Shown here: positions 44,146 through 55,506 of the stretch, in pieces
Position numbering within the stretch: position 1 is the first letter of the stretch
Layout of the letters: the number at the start of each line of letters is the position of its first letter
DNA from: Aotearoamyces nothofagi
Taxonomy: Eukaryota; Ascomycota; Leotiomycetes; Leotiales; Tympanidaceae
Reading direction: 5' to 3'
Length of the DNA stretch: 64,000 bases
NCBI GenBank assembly: GCA_015345905.1
Contig: JADDTR010000018.1
Span: 310,361 to 374,360 of the forward strand
Made by a program: the position numbers and the translations under genes
The notes under the pieces: model-generated
The model's input: only the letters and a program-made list of their open reading frames with translations
The model's database searches: none
Told to the model about the DNA's origin: nothing

Positions 44146-46163
44146 CGAGTGAGGACAGAGATCGTATATATACTGTATATATTTATATGTACGGAACGTA
44201 TATGCATGTATATATACACCTCGAGTACAGTTCCCGCAAGCTCATAACTTGCAAGCTGTAAGTTATAGCTAGTCGGCGAGTCAGCTACCTATAACCAACC
44301 AACCTATACGATTTTATCAAAACGCCGCTTACTGTGTTAACTTGGTAATGCTTGCTATACCGTCCGGACTGCGCATTTAACCAGCCTCACGTCACTTGTC
44401 ATCTGCTGCTGGCTGCCACACCGAGTCTCTCAAGCCCGGCGATGAACGCAGCAACAATGCGATGATAGAGCTGGCATGCCTCGATCAGCTCACCTCACCT
44501 TACCTCACCTCACCTCACCGCCCACCGCCCACCGCTCGTCCAATCCTAGAAGCACATAACACGCACATATACCCACCTCCTCTCCTATTCGTCACCGCGA
44601 TCTTGAAATCCCCTCCCACGCTCTCTGTATGTCACGCACCCTATATGTCCAACGCACCACCCAACCCACCATCTCAGCTCGTCTTCTAAACTTAGCTCTT
44701 CCCCCATCCCCGCCTGAAGACCGACAGCAGACCGTGGTTGGTGGCCACCGCACATTCTCTGAACTGTAACATCACTCGGTACGACACTTCCCGCAGTCCC
44801 TCCCTCCAATCCCGTCCATACCAAACTTACTATCCCACTCGCCACCACAATCACCGGATTGAACGATATCTTTCTTGCTGTATCCTCTGTACAGGTACAT
44901 TCAGTACGCATAATGCGCATCTTGTGCTTCTTCAACCCATATGCACGCATGCCGCTGCGGCCGGTAGACGCCCGCACAGCGTCGCTCTTGCATTGAACTT
45001 CCTTTTGCCCGTCGTGCCGATCGAGTACGATCTGTATCGAGTACGACTCGACGATCTGGCGACTGCGCCACTGGATATTCATGTCTGTTTACACGAGACG
45101 GTAGCATTCATTCATGGATTTAGATGGAGCCGTGACGGTAGAGGCTGTGACTGCTACGACTGGGCGTCTTGATGCTTGGCTACTTTGCAATTTCGTGCTC
45201 TTGTATACTGTAGATAGATGTATGTAGTATATATATACCGTACAATTAGAGTTGATCAATCAATCTATCTCCTATAGTATTCAGATAAATAAACTCAAAG
45301 GGGGGGTTTTGAGACAGATTTACAGCCGCTGGCCATTCTTCAACCAACCGGTTGATTTCTTCTGCACATGAAACCAGAGTATGTGGTCTGCGTTCTTTCA
45401 TTGTCTTAGGGGGCACGATTCCAGAGCTTCTATTTACTCTATCTGCTCAAGCTATCCAGGTACCCACAGTACCTTCCTTGAATATCTATCTATCTCTAAC
45501 GCTCCAGCGCCCAACTCCAACTCCGACACCGACACCGACAGCAGCTAGCATGTCGTCAAAAACGCAATCTAGAAGAAGCCTTGTTGGATCCAAGATAATA
45601 TTCTAAATATATATACAAGTTAACATTTTTGTAAAATAGTCTAACTAAAGACAAGAATTACTATGATAGAAATTCTACAGATTTGAGTAATATATACATG
45701 ATCAATGTCTCCAAATGCCCGATCCGCTTTCACGTACCTCCTTCTGTATAATATTCTAGTACAGAGTCTACTACAGTGTACAAAGTAATGATCTATCTCT
45801 TTGCAAAATGCCATCTCGCGCGATAGTCTCATCCTGCCTCCTGCTTTGATTTCTATAGATATCGGCGGATAGTAAGGTAGAGTGTTTGATATTTTCTCAA
45901 CTCAGGATTTCCGCCAGAAAGTCATGATGAAGACTATTTAGGAGACGGCTTGTCGGGTCGTCGTTGTGTTCATACTTGTGCAAAAACTGCAGATCAGTGG
46001 CAAGTATCGGTTTAAGGAGGGTTGTAGCTGATATGGAACGGCGAGAATCTTTGCTGTGTAATTCTCTTCGGACGAGGGAAAGATAGACCAACATAGACAT
46101 CGAAATATATAACCAAGTCCCGACTTTCCCATGTCTCGCCCTCAATCCCTCGAAATCTGAATG
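40211..46163. other. ~6-kb gene-free region upstream of glucan synthase
   Basis: The longest gap in the window, between the glucan synthase start and the stop of the NCS1 transporter gene. It is littered with GTAC-containing words (GTACCTAC, ACAGTAC), and has (CATT)n near 44060, (TGAT)n at about 44111-44145 and a CCTCACCT array at about 44490-44530. Open frames, including 41403-42140 (-), show no domain or codon-like composition. It may hold the extended promoter of the glucan synthase gene or a non-coding RNA; I see neither directly. Confidence 0.5.
44111..44145. repeat. (TGAT)n microsatellite
   Basis: About eight uninterrupted TGAT tetramers. A short (CATT)n run lies 50 bp before it. Likely a variable locus between strains. 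Confidence 0.85.
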
Positions 46164-47987
46164 TCAAACTGTATTTTCCTTCTCATAGGTAGTATTGGTA
46201 AACTGCTCATCAGAACCGAACAATGACGCGTCACTAGAAGATAATTTATGTTTGAGGATAAATGGCGAACTTCCGGTCTGCCTGTTACTTGGAAACAGAG
46301 TGTGAAATGCCCAGAAGCATACAAGGGAGACAAAGAACCCGAAGAAGTAGCTTGCCTGGTACAAATGATCCCACACAGTACTGCTGTCAGTCACGTCTTG
46401 TACTGCTCTCACAAATCCAGCTATATCAAAAGTTATTAGCTTAATGACTGGCGTATGGAATCCAGCCAACTTACGCAAAAGCGGCCAAAGACCGAGCGCC
46501 CATGCAGTGAATGCTCTCCAATTAAAGCCTACTGTATACCAATAGGCACCCGAAGTGTCAACGCCCAAGTATAAGTCTCCAATGTGAAGTTGTTGTTTAC
46601 GAACAAGGAAGTAGTCGCTGATTAGAATACCTGTCATCGGACTTAAGAAGACGGACCAGCCAGAAAGAACAGTAATAAAGACAGAAGGTTGGGTAACAAA
46701 ATTCCACTGTTGTAGTTATTAGAGCACGAGCAAAGCACGCTGAGGATGTCAGGATACTTACAGGACATACAGCGACAGCAATAATTGTCAACAGGTAGCT
46801 TCCTCGCCGAATGTTAATGTATTTGGGGCAGAGAGCTGCAAGATCCATTCCAGTAGATACAGAATTTAGAACGATACATAATGCGAGTTGAGAAGCAAGA
46901 AATCCAAGTCCGGCAAAGAATGTCCCAGCACGAGCACCAGCTGACATGTCTTTTTCTTGAACTGTAAGAAGGAGCTCAAAGGGATTCCACATACATTCAC
47001 CGTATGTGGTAGCAGTGGCAGACGTAATAAGAAACCCACAAAGTGCCGTTATACAAATAGCAATAGGGGCTGTGATTAATTGTCCAAACAGAGCAGCATT
47101 CGGGGTCTTTGCATATCGCGTCCAATCTGATTGACCAAGGCAGCCCGAAGCATACCCACCAACAATAGACTGCAGCCCGTACATGGTATTCCAGCTCAGG
47201 GCGCTTCCAGAGACCGTAGGCGATGCGTATATCAAAGAACCTGTGCCTTTAGCAGCAGCCAGCGCCCAAATAAGCATACCGAACATTGTCGCAATGATCA
47301 TCACGAAGCTGATTCGGAAAGGGAGCTGGAGCTTCTCCGGTGGAATCAAGAGGCTCGGGGCAAGGATTATTAGGAACACGACGAAGCTGATCAAGCTAGA
47401 AGTATCGAGATTGGCGGACGCTGGAAGCGTGTTCTGCATATAAGCAAACTTGGGACCAATAATGCTTCCAAGCATGATCCTGATCGCCTGTCCACCCCAA
47501 TAGCACTGAATACCCATCCAAAGGCAGGCCGTGAGAATTCTGTTTATGACAGGGAAGAAACTGCCGCAGATACCCCATGAGCCTCGAGATAACACAGTGA
47601 ACCCAAGGTAGTGGTGAGAGCCCATCCATCCGGTAACAACCGCAATAATAGAAGATATCAGCGATGCACCGACAATAACGCCCATCCCTTGACTAACGCT
47701 GAGACCTAGAGAGAGCAGACTAGACCCCGCAGTCCAGGCAGTAGTATTTACGCCGTTGATAGTCCAGTATCCTGCAAAACCTTGCCATGTCCACGTCCTG
47801 CGGTCCTCGGGGATCGGAATCAGGTCACGGTTACACCACTATGACTTAGTGAGCGCTCTCCTCAACCTTAATCGAGACCTTATGATATACATACAAAGGT
47901 ATTCTCGTAATCTCCGTCCTCATCCACCGGACACTGGAGCCTCTTAGTCCAATGCCGGACTCTCTCTTCAGTCTTCTCGGAGACCAT
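46164..47987 (-). CDS. NCS1-family nucleobase/nucleoside transporter
   Basis: Proton symporter of the plasma membrane (Fur/Fui1/Fur4/Dal4 type) for uracil, uridine, thymine, allantoin or relatives; about 550 residues and 12 helices. Start at 47987 (MVSEKTEERVRHW). After intron 1 come WCNRDLIPIPEDRRTW and NTTAWTAGSSLLSLGLS, the first-helix substrate segment of the family. Then follow LSRGSWGICGSFFP, GGQAIRIMLGSIIGP, CLGQSDWTRYAKTPN and GILISDYFLVRKQ. The last intron joins LWPLL to PGFVRAVQD, as in homologues. The C-terminal cytosolic tail ends at 46164. It is divergent from the thymine-7-hydroxylase-like gene, which argues for a pyrimidine substrate. Exact specificity is inference. Confidence 0.92.
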
Positions 47988-48885
47988 CTTTCCGGATACG
48001 AGAACGCTCAGGAAGAGCCAAGAAGGGAATAGCGAGATGCTGTGAATCGAAACCTTTCAGAGTAAGGAACCGTGACGGATACCTATATCTTTAGGAGAGG
48101 CATCCTGCCATTTCCGAAGGGGAATTACTTCCTAAGCAACCGTACGACAATGTAAAAAGCGGTGAGCAATAGCCTATTCACACTACGACGTGCCCTATAA
48201 GTGACGAAGCACGCAGGCCTCACTGGCGCTTGCTATAGTATCAAATAAGACGTTTCACCTGCGCGTTACACACATAGAGACAGCCAGAGCCAGAAAGATA
48301 GACCGCAGGGGCTGCGGCGTATGACAATTTAGCCAGCTCCGCTATTATAGTCGGGCTCTGAAGCTCCGGAGGTTAGCCCCTTCCCGAAGTGAACTGAATA
48401 AATATAAATCACGTGATAGTAACTGAGGAAGGCATATATAAACCTGTTATAGTTCCCTCTGCGATGCTTCACAGCGGCCGAGCGACAACGCGCTTCAGTG
48501 GCAACGACTGTGGACGCCATACCACTATCCCCGCTTTCTTAAGCGAGCCTTGGTTGGCCGATCATACTCTCGGCTGGACTACTTGCTGTATGTTGAGATT
48601 GCGAGTCATTCCCTCGAGTTGGCCGATGGCCTCCTTAAATTGTTATGAGATATTGAAACAAAGTTCAGCTTACCGCGCTTGGAGCGTTTCCTCTGTGGCT
48701 TATCGGGATGTTACCCGATCCTACCTACTATTTCTGGCGACTTCCGTTCCGTCTGTCTGTAGAGCTGTCTGTATAGCAATAGAATGATGTCTACCAGTCA
48801 CTTCCCTTCCATAGCCTCTTCTTTCCTTTGTATCTTTGTCTCTTATACCATTACGGTGCCAGTTGTGCATGATTCTGCTATCCCA
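47988..48885. promoter_or_regulatory. Divergent promoter, NCS1 transporter / dioxygenase
   Basis: An 898-bp shared upstream region. Visible elements: two HGATAR sites (AGATAG 48296-48301; TGATAG 48414-48419), matching the nitrogen GATA-factor consensus; the 10-bp palindrome ATCACGTGAT (48408-48417); and CTCCGGAG (48364-48371). GATA sites are frequent by chance, but nitrogen control would suit pyrimidine uptake and breakdown. An in-frame upstream Met at 48784 could extend the dioxygenase by 34 mostly hydrophobic residues. Confidence 0.45.
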
Positions 48886-50018
48886 ATGGCCTCTGAGATT
48901 CCCATCATCGACTTTGCACGATGGACGCCAATCAGCACACTGCAGGAGCGACGGGTTGTTGGAACCGAGCTTGTGGAAGCATTCCAGAGGGCGGGATTTG
49001 TATATATAATCAACCATGGTATCCAAAAAGAGGTAGTGGAAGAAGCATTCCGATGGTCCAAGAAGCTCTTTGATCTAAATCCAGATGACAAGCTAAAAGC
49101 ACCTCATCCCGACGGATATACAGTCCACCGAGGCTACTCATGGCCAGGACTTGAAAAAGTCTCCCAAGTCATGACCGCGGATGACGACCCCAATCTAGCA
49201 AATGTGCTTCGGAAGATCACGGATTGCAAGGTAAGTATTCTTGGTCGTCTCTCGTATTACGGCAAGCTTATTGTTCGGCAAAAGGAGAGTTTCGAGATTG
49301 GGAGTGAAGAGAACGATAGCCAGCCCAACATATGGCTCCCGGAGCATATCTTGCCAGGCTTCCGCTCATTCATGAACAAGTTCTATTGGGAATGCTCAGC
49401 CACTGCACATATACTCCTTCGAGCAATCGCTCTAGGTCTCGAGCTCGACGACGAGGAGCACCTAGTTCAGCATCATTCCGGCCACTACAACCAGCTCCGC
49501 CTCCTACACTACCCACCCATACCTGCAGAGACACTAGAGAGTCAATTAGCAGCCAGGATGCCGGCACACACGGACTGGGGATCGATAACGATGCTCTTTC
49601 AAGATGACTGTGGTGGACTTGAGGTTGAAAATGTGTGCAAGGGAGGAGAATTCGTACCTGTAGAGCCGATTGAAAATGTCATGGTAATGAATGTCGGTGA
49701 TCTACTGCAGCGATGGAGTAACAGTACGTCTAGAGGATTTGACCCGTGAACCTCTTTATGAATTACTGACAATCTGTAGATAGGCTGAAATCTACTTTGC
49801 ACAAAGTCGCTCTTCCGCCGCTCTTAGACCGGTTTACTGGCAAGGAACGCCTGACACGCGAACGCTACTCAATACCATATTTCGTCAGCCCCGATGCCAA
49901 GTCTGTTGTTGAATGTCTGCCTACTTGTACGGATGCTCATCATCCAATACGATATCCGCCAGTAAGACCTGACGAATACCATTTAATGAGGGCCAAGGCA
50001 CAATACCCAAAAAAGTAA
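48886..50018 (+). CDS. 2-oxoglutarate/Fe(II) dioxygenase, thymine 7-hydroxylase-like
   Basis: Isopenicillin-N-synthase-fold oxygenase. Exons 48886-49230, 49285-49723 and 49780-50018 give 340 residues. The N-terminal half has IPIIDFARW, AGFVYIINHG and RGYSWPGLEKVSQ. After the 54-bp intron comes ESFEIGSEEND, a segment found in fungal thymine 7-hydroxylases, then LRLLHYPP. The iron site is AHTDWGSITMLF (His, Asp) with the distal His in STLHKV; RYSIPYF carries the 2-oxoglutarate Arg and Ser. Thymine 7-hydroxylase oxidises thymine stepwise to 5-carboxyuracil for salvage as uracil. The neighbouring NCS1 transporter supports this, though related enzymes act in specialised metabolism. The intron length is a multiple of three, so an unspliced reading stays open and should not be trusted. 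Confidence 0.85.
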
Positions 50019-50193
50019 TAAGAACAATTGTGGTTTTCATTTGGAACAATCTATGTATATCGATATTGTACACATAGCTGGTACGGAAAAGACTGGAATT
50101 TTGATTTGATAAATCGAAGCACAGAAGGTCTGTTCGTAATCTCTAGAACCCATAGACGTTGGTATCATACAAAGCACAGTAAAGAATGACCAG

Positions 50194-52593
50194 TTAACTC
50201 CTTGCCCCCTTTCTCATAACCTCTGCAGCCTCCTTAAAAAACGACTCGGCCCTGAGTAGCGCCGGTCTAATCAAGGCGAAGCTCTTTTCGTCTACCATCC
50301 TAGATAAATGTCTCAACGAGTCATAATACTGCCATAGTAGTTCATATGCTCCCGTTACCTGGCGTTCCGTAGGTGCGCATAAAAAGAGATAAATCAAAAA
50401 ATTCCCCGATAGAATGAGATTTGTACGAGCATCTGATGGAACATTACATTAGTACAATGATCTAATAAGCCATGGAAAATAGACTCACGACGCCCCCAAA
50501 AGGCCCGAATGTCGTCAAGGCGAATTTTTGTCATAAATTCAACGAAAGATTTAGATTCTTGCAGGGCATAATCGAAATACCGATGGAGTTGCGATGATGG
50601 ATTCGCTTTCGAGGCGGTGGTTGCTGGCGACATTAGAGCGCGAAATATGAGTGTTCGTGTTGCGAAATAACCTAGGTGGATGGGTCCTGGATTGGCTTAG
50701 TAACGCAGTCAGAACGTCTGATATAATAGAGGTGGCTAACCATTCATGATATTGTCTCCACGTTCGGATGAGAAGCTCATCAAAAGACTTGGTGGTAGCA
50801 TTGAGTACCAAGTCTCCAACGCAGTTTTATATGCGGAAAGGGACTGCTCTATTGGATTAAGTTCGAGATTGATGCGGTGATAACTTTGAACAGAACTATC
50901 CAAGTCAGCGTGTATTTCATTTCATAAGAAGACTTCAAACTTACAACGCGATCTCAAGAACGCCACTGAGCAATTTTGTTAATTTTACCATCTCTATAAA
51001 GCAGATTGCCGAATAGCTGCTAGATGTCTGATCACAACCATGCAGAATTCTACCACACAAAAGGCCAGTCACATCTTCGTCAATTACCATCTCCTCCAGT
51101 GTTATATCAGTAGTGTTGAAGGATCCTTTCTGTATATGAGGGGGATTTCCATGACATATTGATGACCATAGGTCTGTCAACTGAGTTGCCCACCACAACT
51201 TTTTGCGCAGGGACTTTTCCCAAGTAGGAATTTTCCATGAATCTGGGTTCTGATGCAATCCCAAGCTTTGTGCACAGGCGGAGGCTTGGCATGCAAATGT
51301 CCAGATCCGTGGACTTTCTGTTGTCCCAGTGGCTTGTGGCTGCTCGTGTAAAATTAGGAGGCACACTTGCACAGTGCTCAATTTCGGAGAATCCAGCTCT
51401 CGGAGAAGTGAACTGTGCACGCGATCAAATATTTCAGGTTGGCTGATGGGAGGAAGCTCTCTCAGACTTTCGTCCTGGTCCCAGAAAGAACAGGCTAGGC
51501 CATAAACTACTCCCCTGAGTGCAGCTGACATTGAGAATCGGTCGTTAGCATATTCCTCCAAGAACCGTCTTTTGGAGAGAATGGGGAACAGCGGGTGGAC
51601 AAAGCGAAAGTAGAGACGAATAAGGTCTGGCCCATGCACTCCGACGTGTTTCTCGATAAAATCTGAGGCCATTCGCTTTACATTCTCATCTCTTTCTGGA
51701 AATCTATTCTTGATCATTGTGAAATGAACTGGAGGCTCTCCCTGGGCGATGTTTCCTTCATAGACCTGGCGAATGCTGACGTCTACATAGCTTGTTTCAT
51801 TCAGAATGTTTGAACGAAACGACGCTAGAAGATCCACGTCTTGCTCACTAGATAGGCCTAGGAAATGTGCAGTCTTATCATCTCCTTCTTCGAGAGATTC
51901 AATATCAGGGGAAGTATCTCCGTGAGAAATCGGCAAACGAGGGATGTTGAGCTCGGACATTTGCCGCCTCGTATGAGAACTATTGGGGTCCGAAAAGTTT
52001 ATGTTAGAGCCAAGAGGCGGTAGCCGCATGGCAGATGAAGCATTATCAACTGATAGGGGAGGAAGAATAATTTGCCCATAGTTATCAGGCGAAAAGTGTT
52101 GCGTACTCTGATCTAACGTGGGATGCATGTTGAATGCGTTGCTCTCCCTGCGGAATACCAGCGGAACACTGAGCTTGGCCTCCTCGAATACCGGAGGCAA
52201 GGATTCAACATGGTGAGTAGCTGCTAAGATACTGTGGTCTTTCACAGGACTCGTGGAGACATCACTGTAGAACTCCTCTTTCGTCTTGCTTGACTCGGAA
52301 GAAGGCGTCGAGCGAGGCTGTGATCTACGTCGTCGAGCGGGAGTGGAAAAGAAAGTGCACTCTATGCCTCTGGTTTCACACAACCTGCCTGGGATAGAAA
52401 TCAGTGAAAGATGAAAGAAACCGAGCGAGTACGCGCGGAACATACAGGGCGGCTCCACAGGAATGACACAGGCAGACTTCCGACTACGACAGCCATCGCA
52501 AGGTCGCTCTTTGCGGCTATTTGGACGTCTCGTACCGCCAAACTTGGTTTCAATCTTGATAGTCCGACGGCGGTCAGGGCCTTCTGAGTCCAT
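50194..52593 (-). CDS. Zn2Cys6 fungal transcription factor, second
   Basis: Start at 52593. Basic leader, then the zinc cluster CDGCRSRKSACVIPVEPPC, completed after an intron within the fourth Cys codon by RLCETRGIEC; spacing is C-x2-C-x6-C-x7-C-x2-C-x6-C. A long disordered Ser/Pro linker leads to the Fungal_trans domain (LIRLYFRFVHPLFPILSKRRFLEEY, then WTFACQASACAQSLGLHQNPDSW and KKLWWATQLTDLW). Later exons, with edges only approximate, carry YHRINLELNPIEQSL, LGYFATRTLIFRAL and LIYLFLCAPT, ending at 50194. About 700-750 residues. It is tail-to-tail with the dioxygenase gene, 175 bp apart, and may control the transporter/dioxygenase pair. That link is positional only. Confidence 0.88.
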
Positions 52594-53203
52594 TAGTCAG
52601 TCATTCATTACGTGTTGCCAGTCCAAAATTTGGTATGATATTTGAGGCTGTACTGTACATGTACTCTCCGTGTTATCAGAGCCCCACATATTTTTGGATA
52701 ACTTGGCCTTTATTCCCGGAACCGATTACGAAAGTATCACGGGATCGTACACGTGACCAGGAACTGCTCGTCATTCGTCGCATGCTAAATATAGTCTAAA
52801 AATAGTTGTCCTATATTCACTGCTTGCTTAAATCTCAAAATGGGTTATTAATTCTGAGGCATATACTGCGAGGAAATTAAGAAAGTTCTGGGCATGCTAA
52901 ATATTATACGGCTAATATACAACGCTGTGTCCAGTTGTCCAGGATGCTGAACAAATGAGGCGAGTGGAGTGAGGTTTATATCTTGGTGTTACGGGCCAAC
53001 TAGAGCGCGCGACAACAAGGCGGCCGCATTCCCTGTCTCGTATCTATGAATACCTCTAGATTCTAAGATTATTAACCTACTACAAGCTCGATATTATGAG
53101 AGATTGCTTCCACACTCGAGCAAGTTCCTCAAAGCCACTGCCGTCTCCACTCAAATTACACAGTTCTCAAGCACCAAATCTAAACAGGTTTCGTCGCTGG
53201 CAA
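52594..53203. other. Spacer between regulator and aminopeptidase genes
   Basis: About 600 bp upstream of the minus-strand regulator and downstream of the minus-strand aminopeptidase. A CACGTG-like core (ACACGTGACC) lies near 52750. No gene seen. Confidence 0.45.
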
Positions 53204-54851
53204 TCATATAAACAGCTTGTGTCCGCGATACTTGAAGCTGGAGCCGTAGAGGCTACGGAGATCCAAAGTCTTGGCACTGGTACGCTCAGGGAAGCCTTTC
53301 AATGATACAGCGTACTTAGCGACGTGGTGTGCAACCAACTGGAAAATTGTGTCAGCAAATCGTGCAGAGGAAGTCCAAGAATATTTTCATTACCTTCGTG
53401 TTGATCTCCCAAGCAGTGACGTTTAGGTTGTCAAGATTGTCGCACAGCTGATGGTAACATGGATCAAACCATTCGCCAGCGTTCCCTCCAAATAATTTAG
53501 CTTCCTCCTTGGTTTTTACACCTTCCGCACCAGTAGCGATACCACCAGCAGGAATCCCGGCTCTGATAAAACCATCATAGTCGCTCCGGCCATCAAATGG
53601 GATAAAGGTGTAATTCAAGTCGTTTGACTCGTAAAATTCCGAGTATAGGTCACGCAGCTCCTCAGATCCAACTGGATTCTCTGCATTGGTGGCATTGTAA
53701 ATCTGGTAGGCATAATTTGGAGATGCCATCATATCATAGTCACCGAACATTCGGATCTTCAAATTTTCCTCTTCAGAGAGTTGCGATACGTAGTAATAAG
53801 AGCCGAGAAGGCCTTCTTCTTCGCCAGCCCACCAAGCAAAGCGGACGCAGTTGTTCACACTATACTTGGTCAATTGAGTTGCGACTTCAAGCAAGGTAAG
53901 CGATCCAGATCCGTCATCGTTAATACCTGGCCCTTCAGCAACACTGTCGCTATGCCCTCCCAACATCACACAGTTGTCGGGATCTCCTCCAACCGTCTGG
54001 GCGATGATGTTTGTCGTCTCGATTTCCTCGACAACGGAATCAATATAGGCAATTGCGTCAACTGGCTCACTCTTCTTTAACTTTTCAAGATACGGCTCAG
54101 CTTCCTCGCCTGATAAGCCGAACGTTGCAACATGATACGGCGATGGGGAACCCAAAGTACCACCAACGCTATCTTTCTCATTATTGTAGACGACGGCAGC
54201 AACGGCGCCAGCTTTGCCAGCTAGCGTAGATTTGTCCCCAAATGGACAAGTTCCACGGCGAATGAAGGCAATTGCGTTAGTCAGGTTGGAAGGATAGTCG
54301 GCAGCGTCGCACCCATCATTCGCGACGAGGACAAGCGGTCCGTAAACTGGCTCCCTGCCCTTGGTAGGCGGGGTCAGACCCATTGGAAGAGCAGATTTGG
54401 GAACATCATGACCTAAGACAAGACGAGACTCAAAGACATTGCCTGAAACGGCGGGGAAAGTCTGGTTTGATAGCTCATAGTAGTCACCTAGGTTGGCAAT
54501 AGTCGAGTAGATATAATCTATCGTGCCAACGTGTCCTAAATGCCGTGTGAATAAGTTATAGACTCAAGAAATATCGTGCCGAATCATACCTTTGCTCCCA
54601 ATGACCCGGGTCGGATGGTTGTACTCATCCTCGCCAAGCTCAGCTATCTTGAAGAGATCCTGGGCGCGTTTGAAGAGGTTATCTGCCCTGATATCTGCTT
54701 GGATTGCAGACGAGCTGACCAGGTCTTTCTTGGCTATATTCTCGATCGCACCGATAGGCTCTTGGACCGAGGATGTAAAGAAAAGAGGCAGCTGCAGAGC
54801 AGAAGCGCTTCCCAGGGCGGCAACTGCAACGGGGAGGAGTGATCGAACCAT
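53204..54851 (-). CDS. M28 aminopeptidase (leucyl aminopeptidase 2 / APE3-like)
   Basis: Zinc exopeptidase that removes N-terminal residues from peptides, secreted or vacuolar. The start at 54851 gives a clear signal peptide (MVRSLLPVAVAALGSASA). A protease-associated domain follows (FIRRGTCPFGDKSTLAGKAGA, VVYNNE), then the M28 core: MLGGHSDSVAEGPG (metal His), GINDDGSGS (metal Asp), WWAGEEEGLLGS (catalytic and metal Glu), GDYDMMASP (metal Asp) and CYHQLCDN (metal His). All five metal ligands are seen. Introns fall at about 54588-54535 and at 53387 to about 53339; the last exon codes for VAHHVAKYAVSLKGFPERT and ends at 53204. Total about 500 residues, as in Aspergillus Lap2. Multiple N-glycosylation sequons fit passage through the secretory pathway. 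Confidence 0.94.
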
Positions 54852-55506
54852 GGCTCCCAGCTATGCTGGTGGGAACGAGGAGCTGTACGATCTGCGTGGA
54901 GCGAAGCTCACTGTACTGAAAGACAGCAAGTATGACGGAGATGGAGTAAGTAATATATAGATGTTTGTTGTGTGAAGTAAGAGTCAGTCTAGAGCTTGGC
55001 TTAAGCTGTTTGCATGTCGTTCCTGCATCCGCCGCTAACCAGGCCGCCAGGCCGCCGGTCATTAAGGTACCACGGCCCCGGAGATGGCGCTATCTGTCGC
55101 TAAAGAAAGCCAAGATAGCGAGCCATGATAGCGAGTAAGTAGCACGTGCCGTCTCCGTCGCTGTGGCCTGTGAGCCTTAGGCATAGAATTTAAGACCACG
55201 GCCAAGGTAGAGAGGTAGAGAGAGATACCTCATTCTGTAATATTAAAGAGATGATATTGTGTGATCTAAATATAATAAAAGATTATGCCTGTACATTGTA
55301 CGAGACCGTAAGAAATGCTAAGGTCAGCTAAGGTTGCTCGCCATTATGGAGCTGCGGGTTCTTATCGTTGCTTTTGATCTGCCGTAATACACCGCCCTAA
55401 ACGCGTCTCCCAGACATCTTTTTGACAGTATCGCGTCGCCCGTAATTAAGCACCAAAATCCCCGTCCATATTGAAAGAGCTGTCTGCTACTAGAAACGGT
55501 GTCAAA
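54852..55506. promoter_or_regulatory. Divergent promoter, aminopeptidase / mgs1
   Basis: A 655-bp gene-free region. It includes a short repeat of the word AAGATAGCGA (about 55110-55135, GATAGCGAGCCATGATAGCGAG) and an AT-rich patch at 55230-55290. No strong core promoter motif is recognised. Confidence 0.4.

Noticed and set aside
44240-44275. Direct and inverted copies of CAAGCT/ACTTGC words resembling a transposon footprint
   Set aside because: Too short and imperfect, with no target duplication or terminal repeats that hold up.
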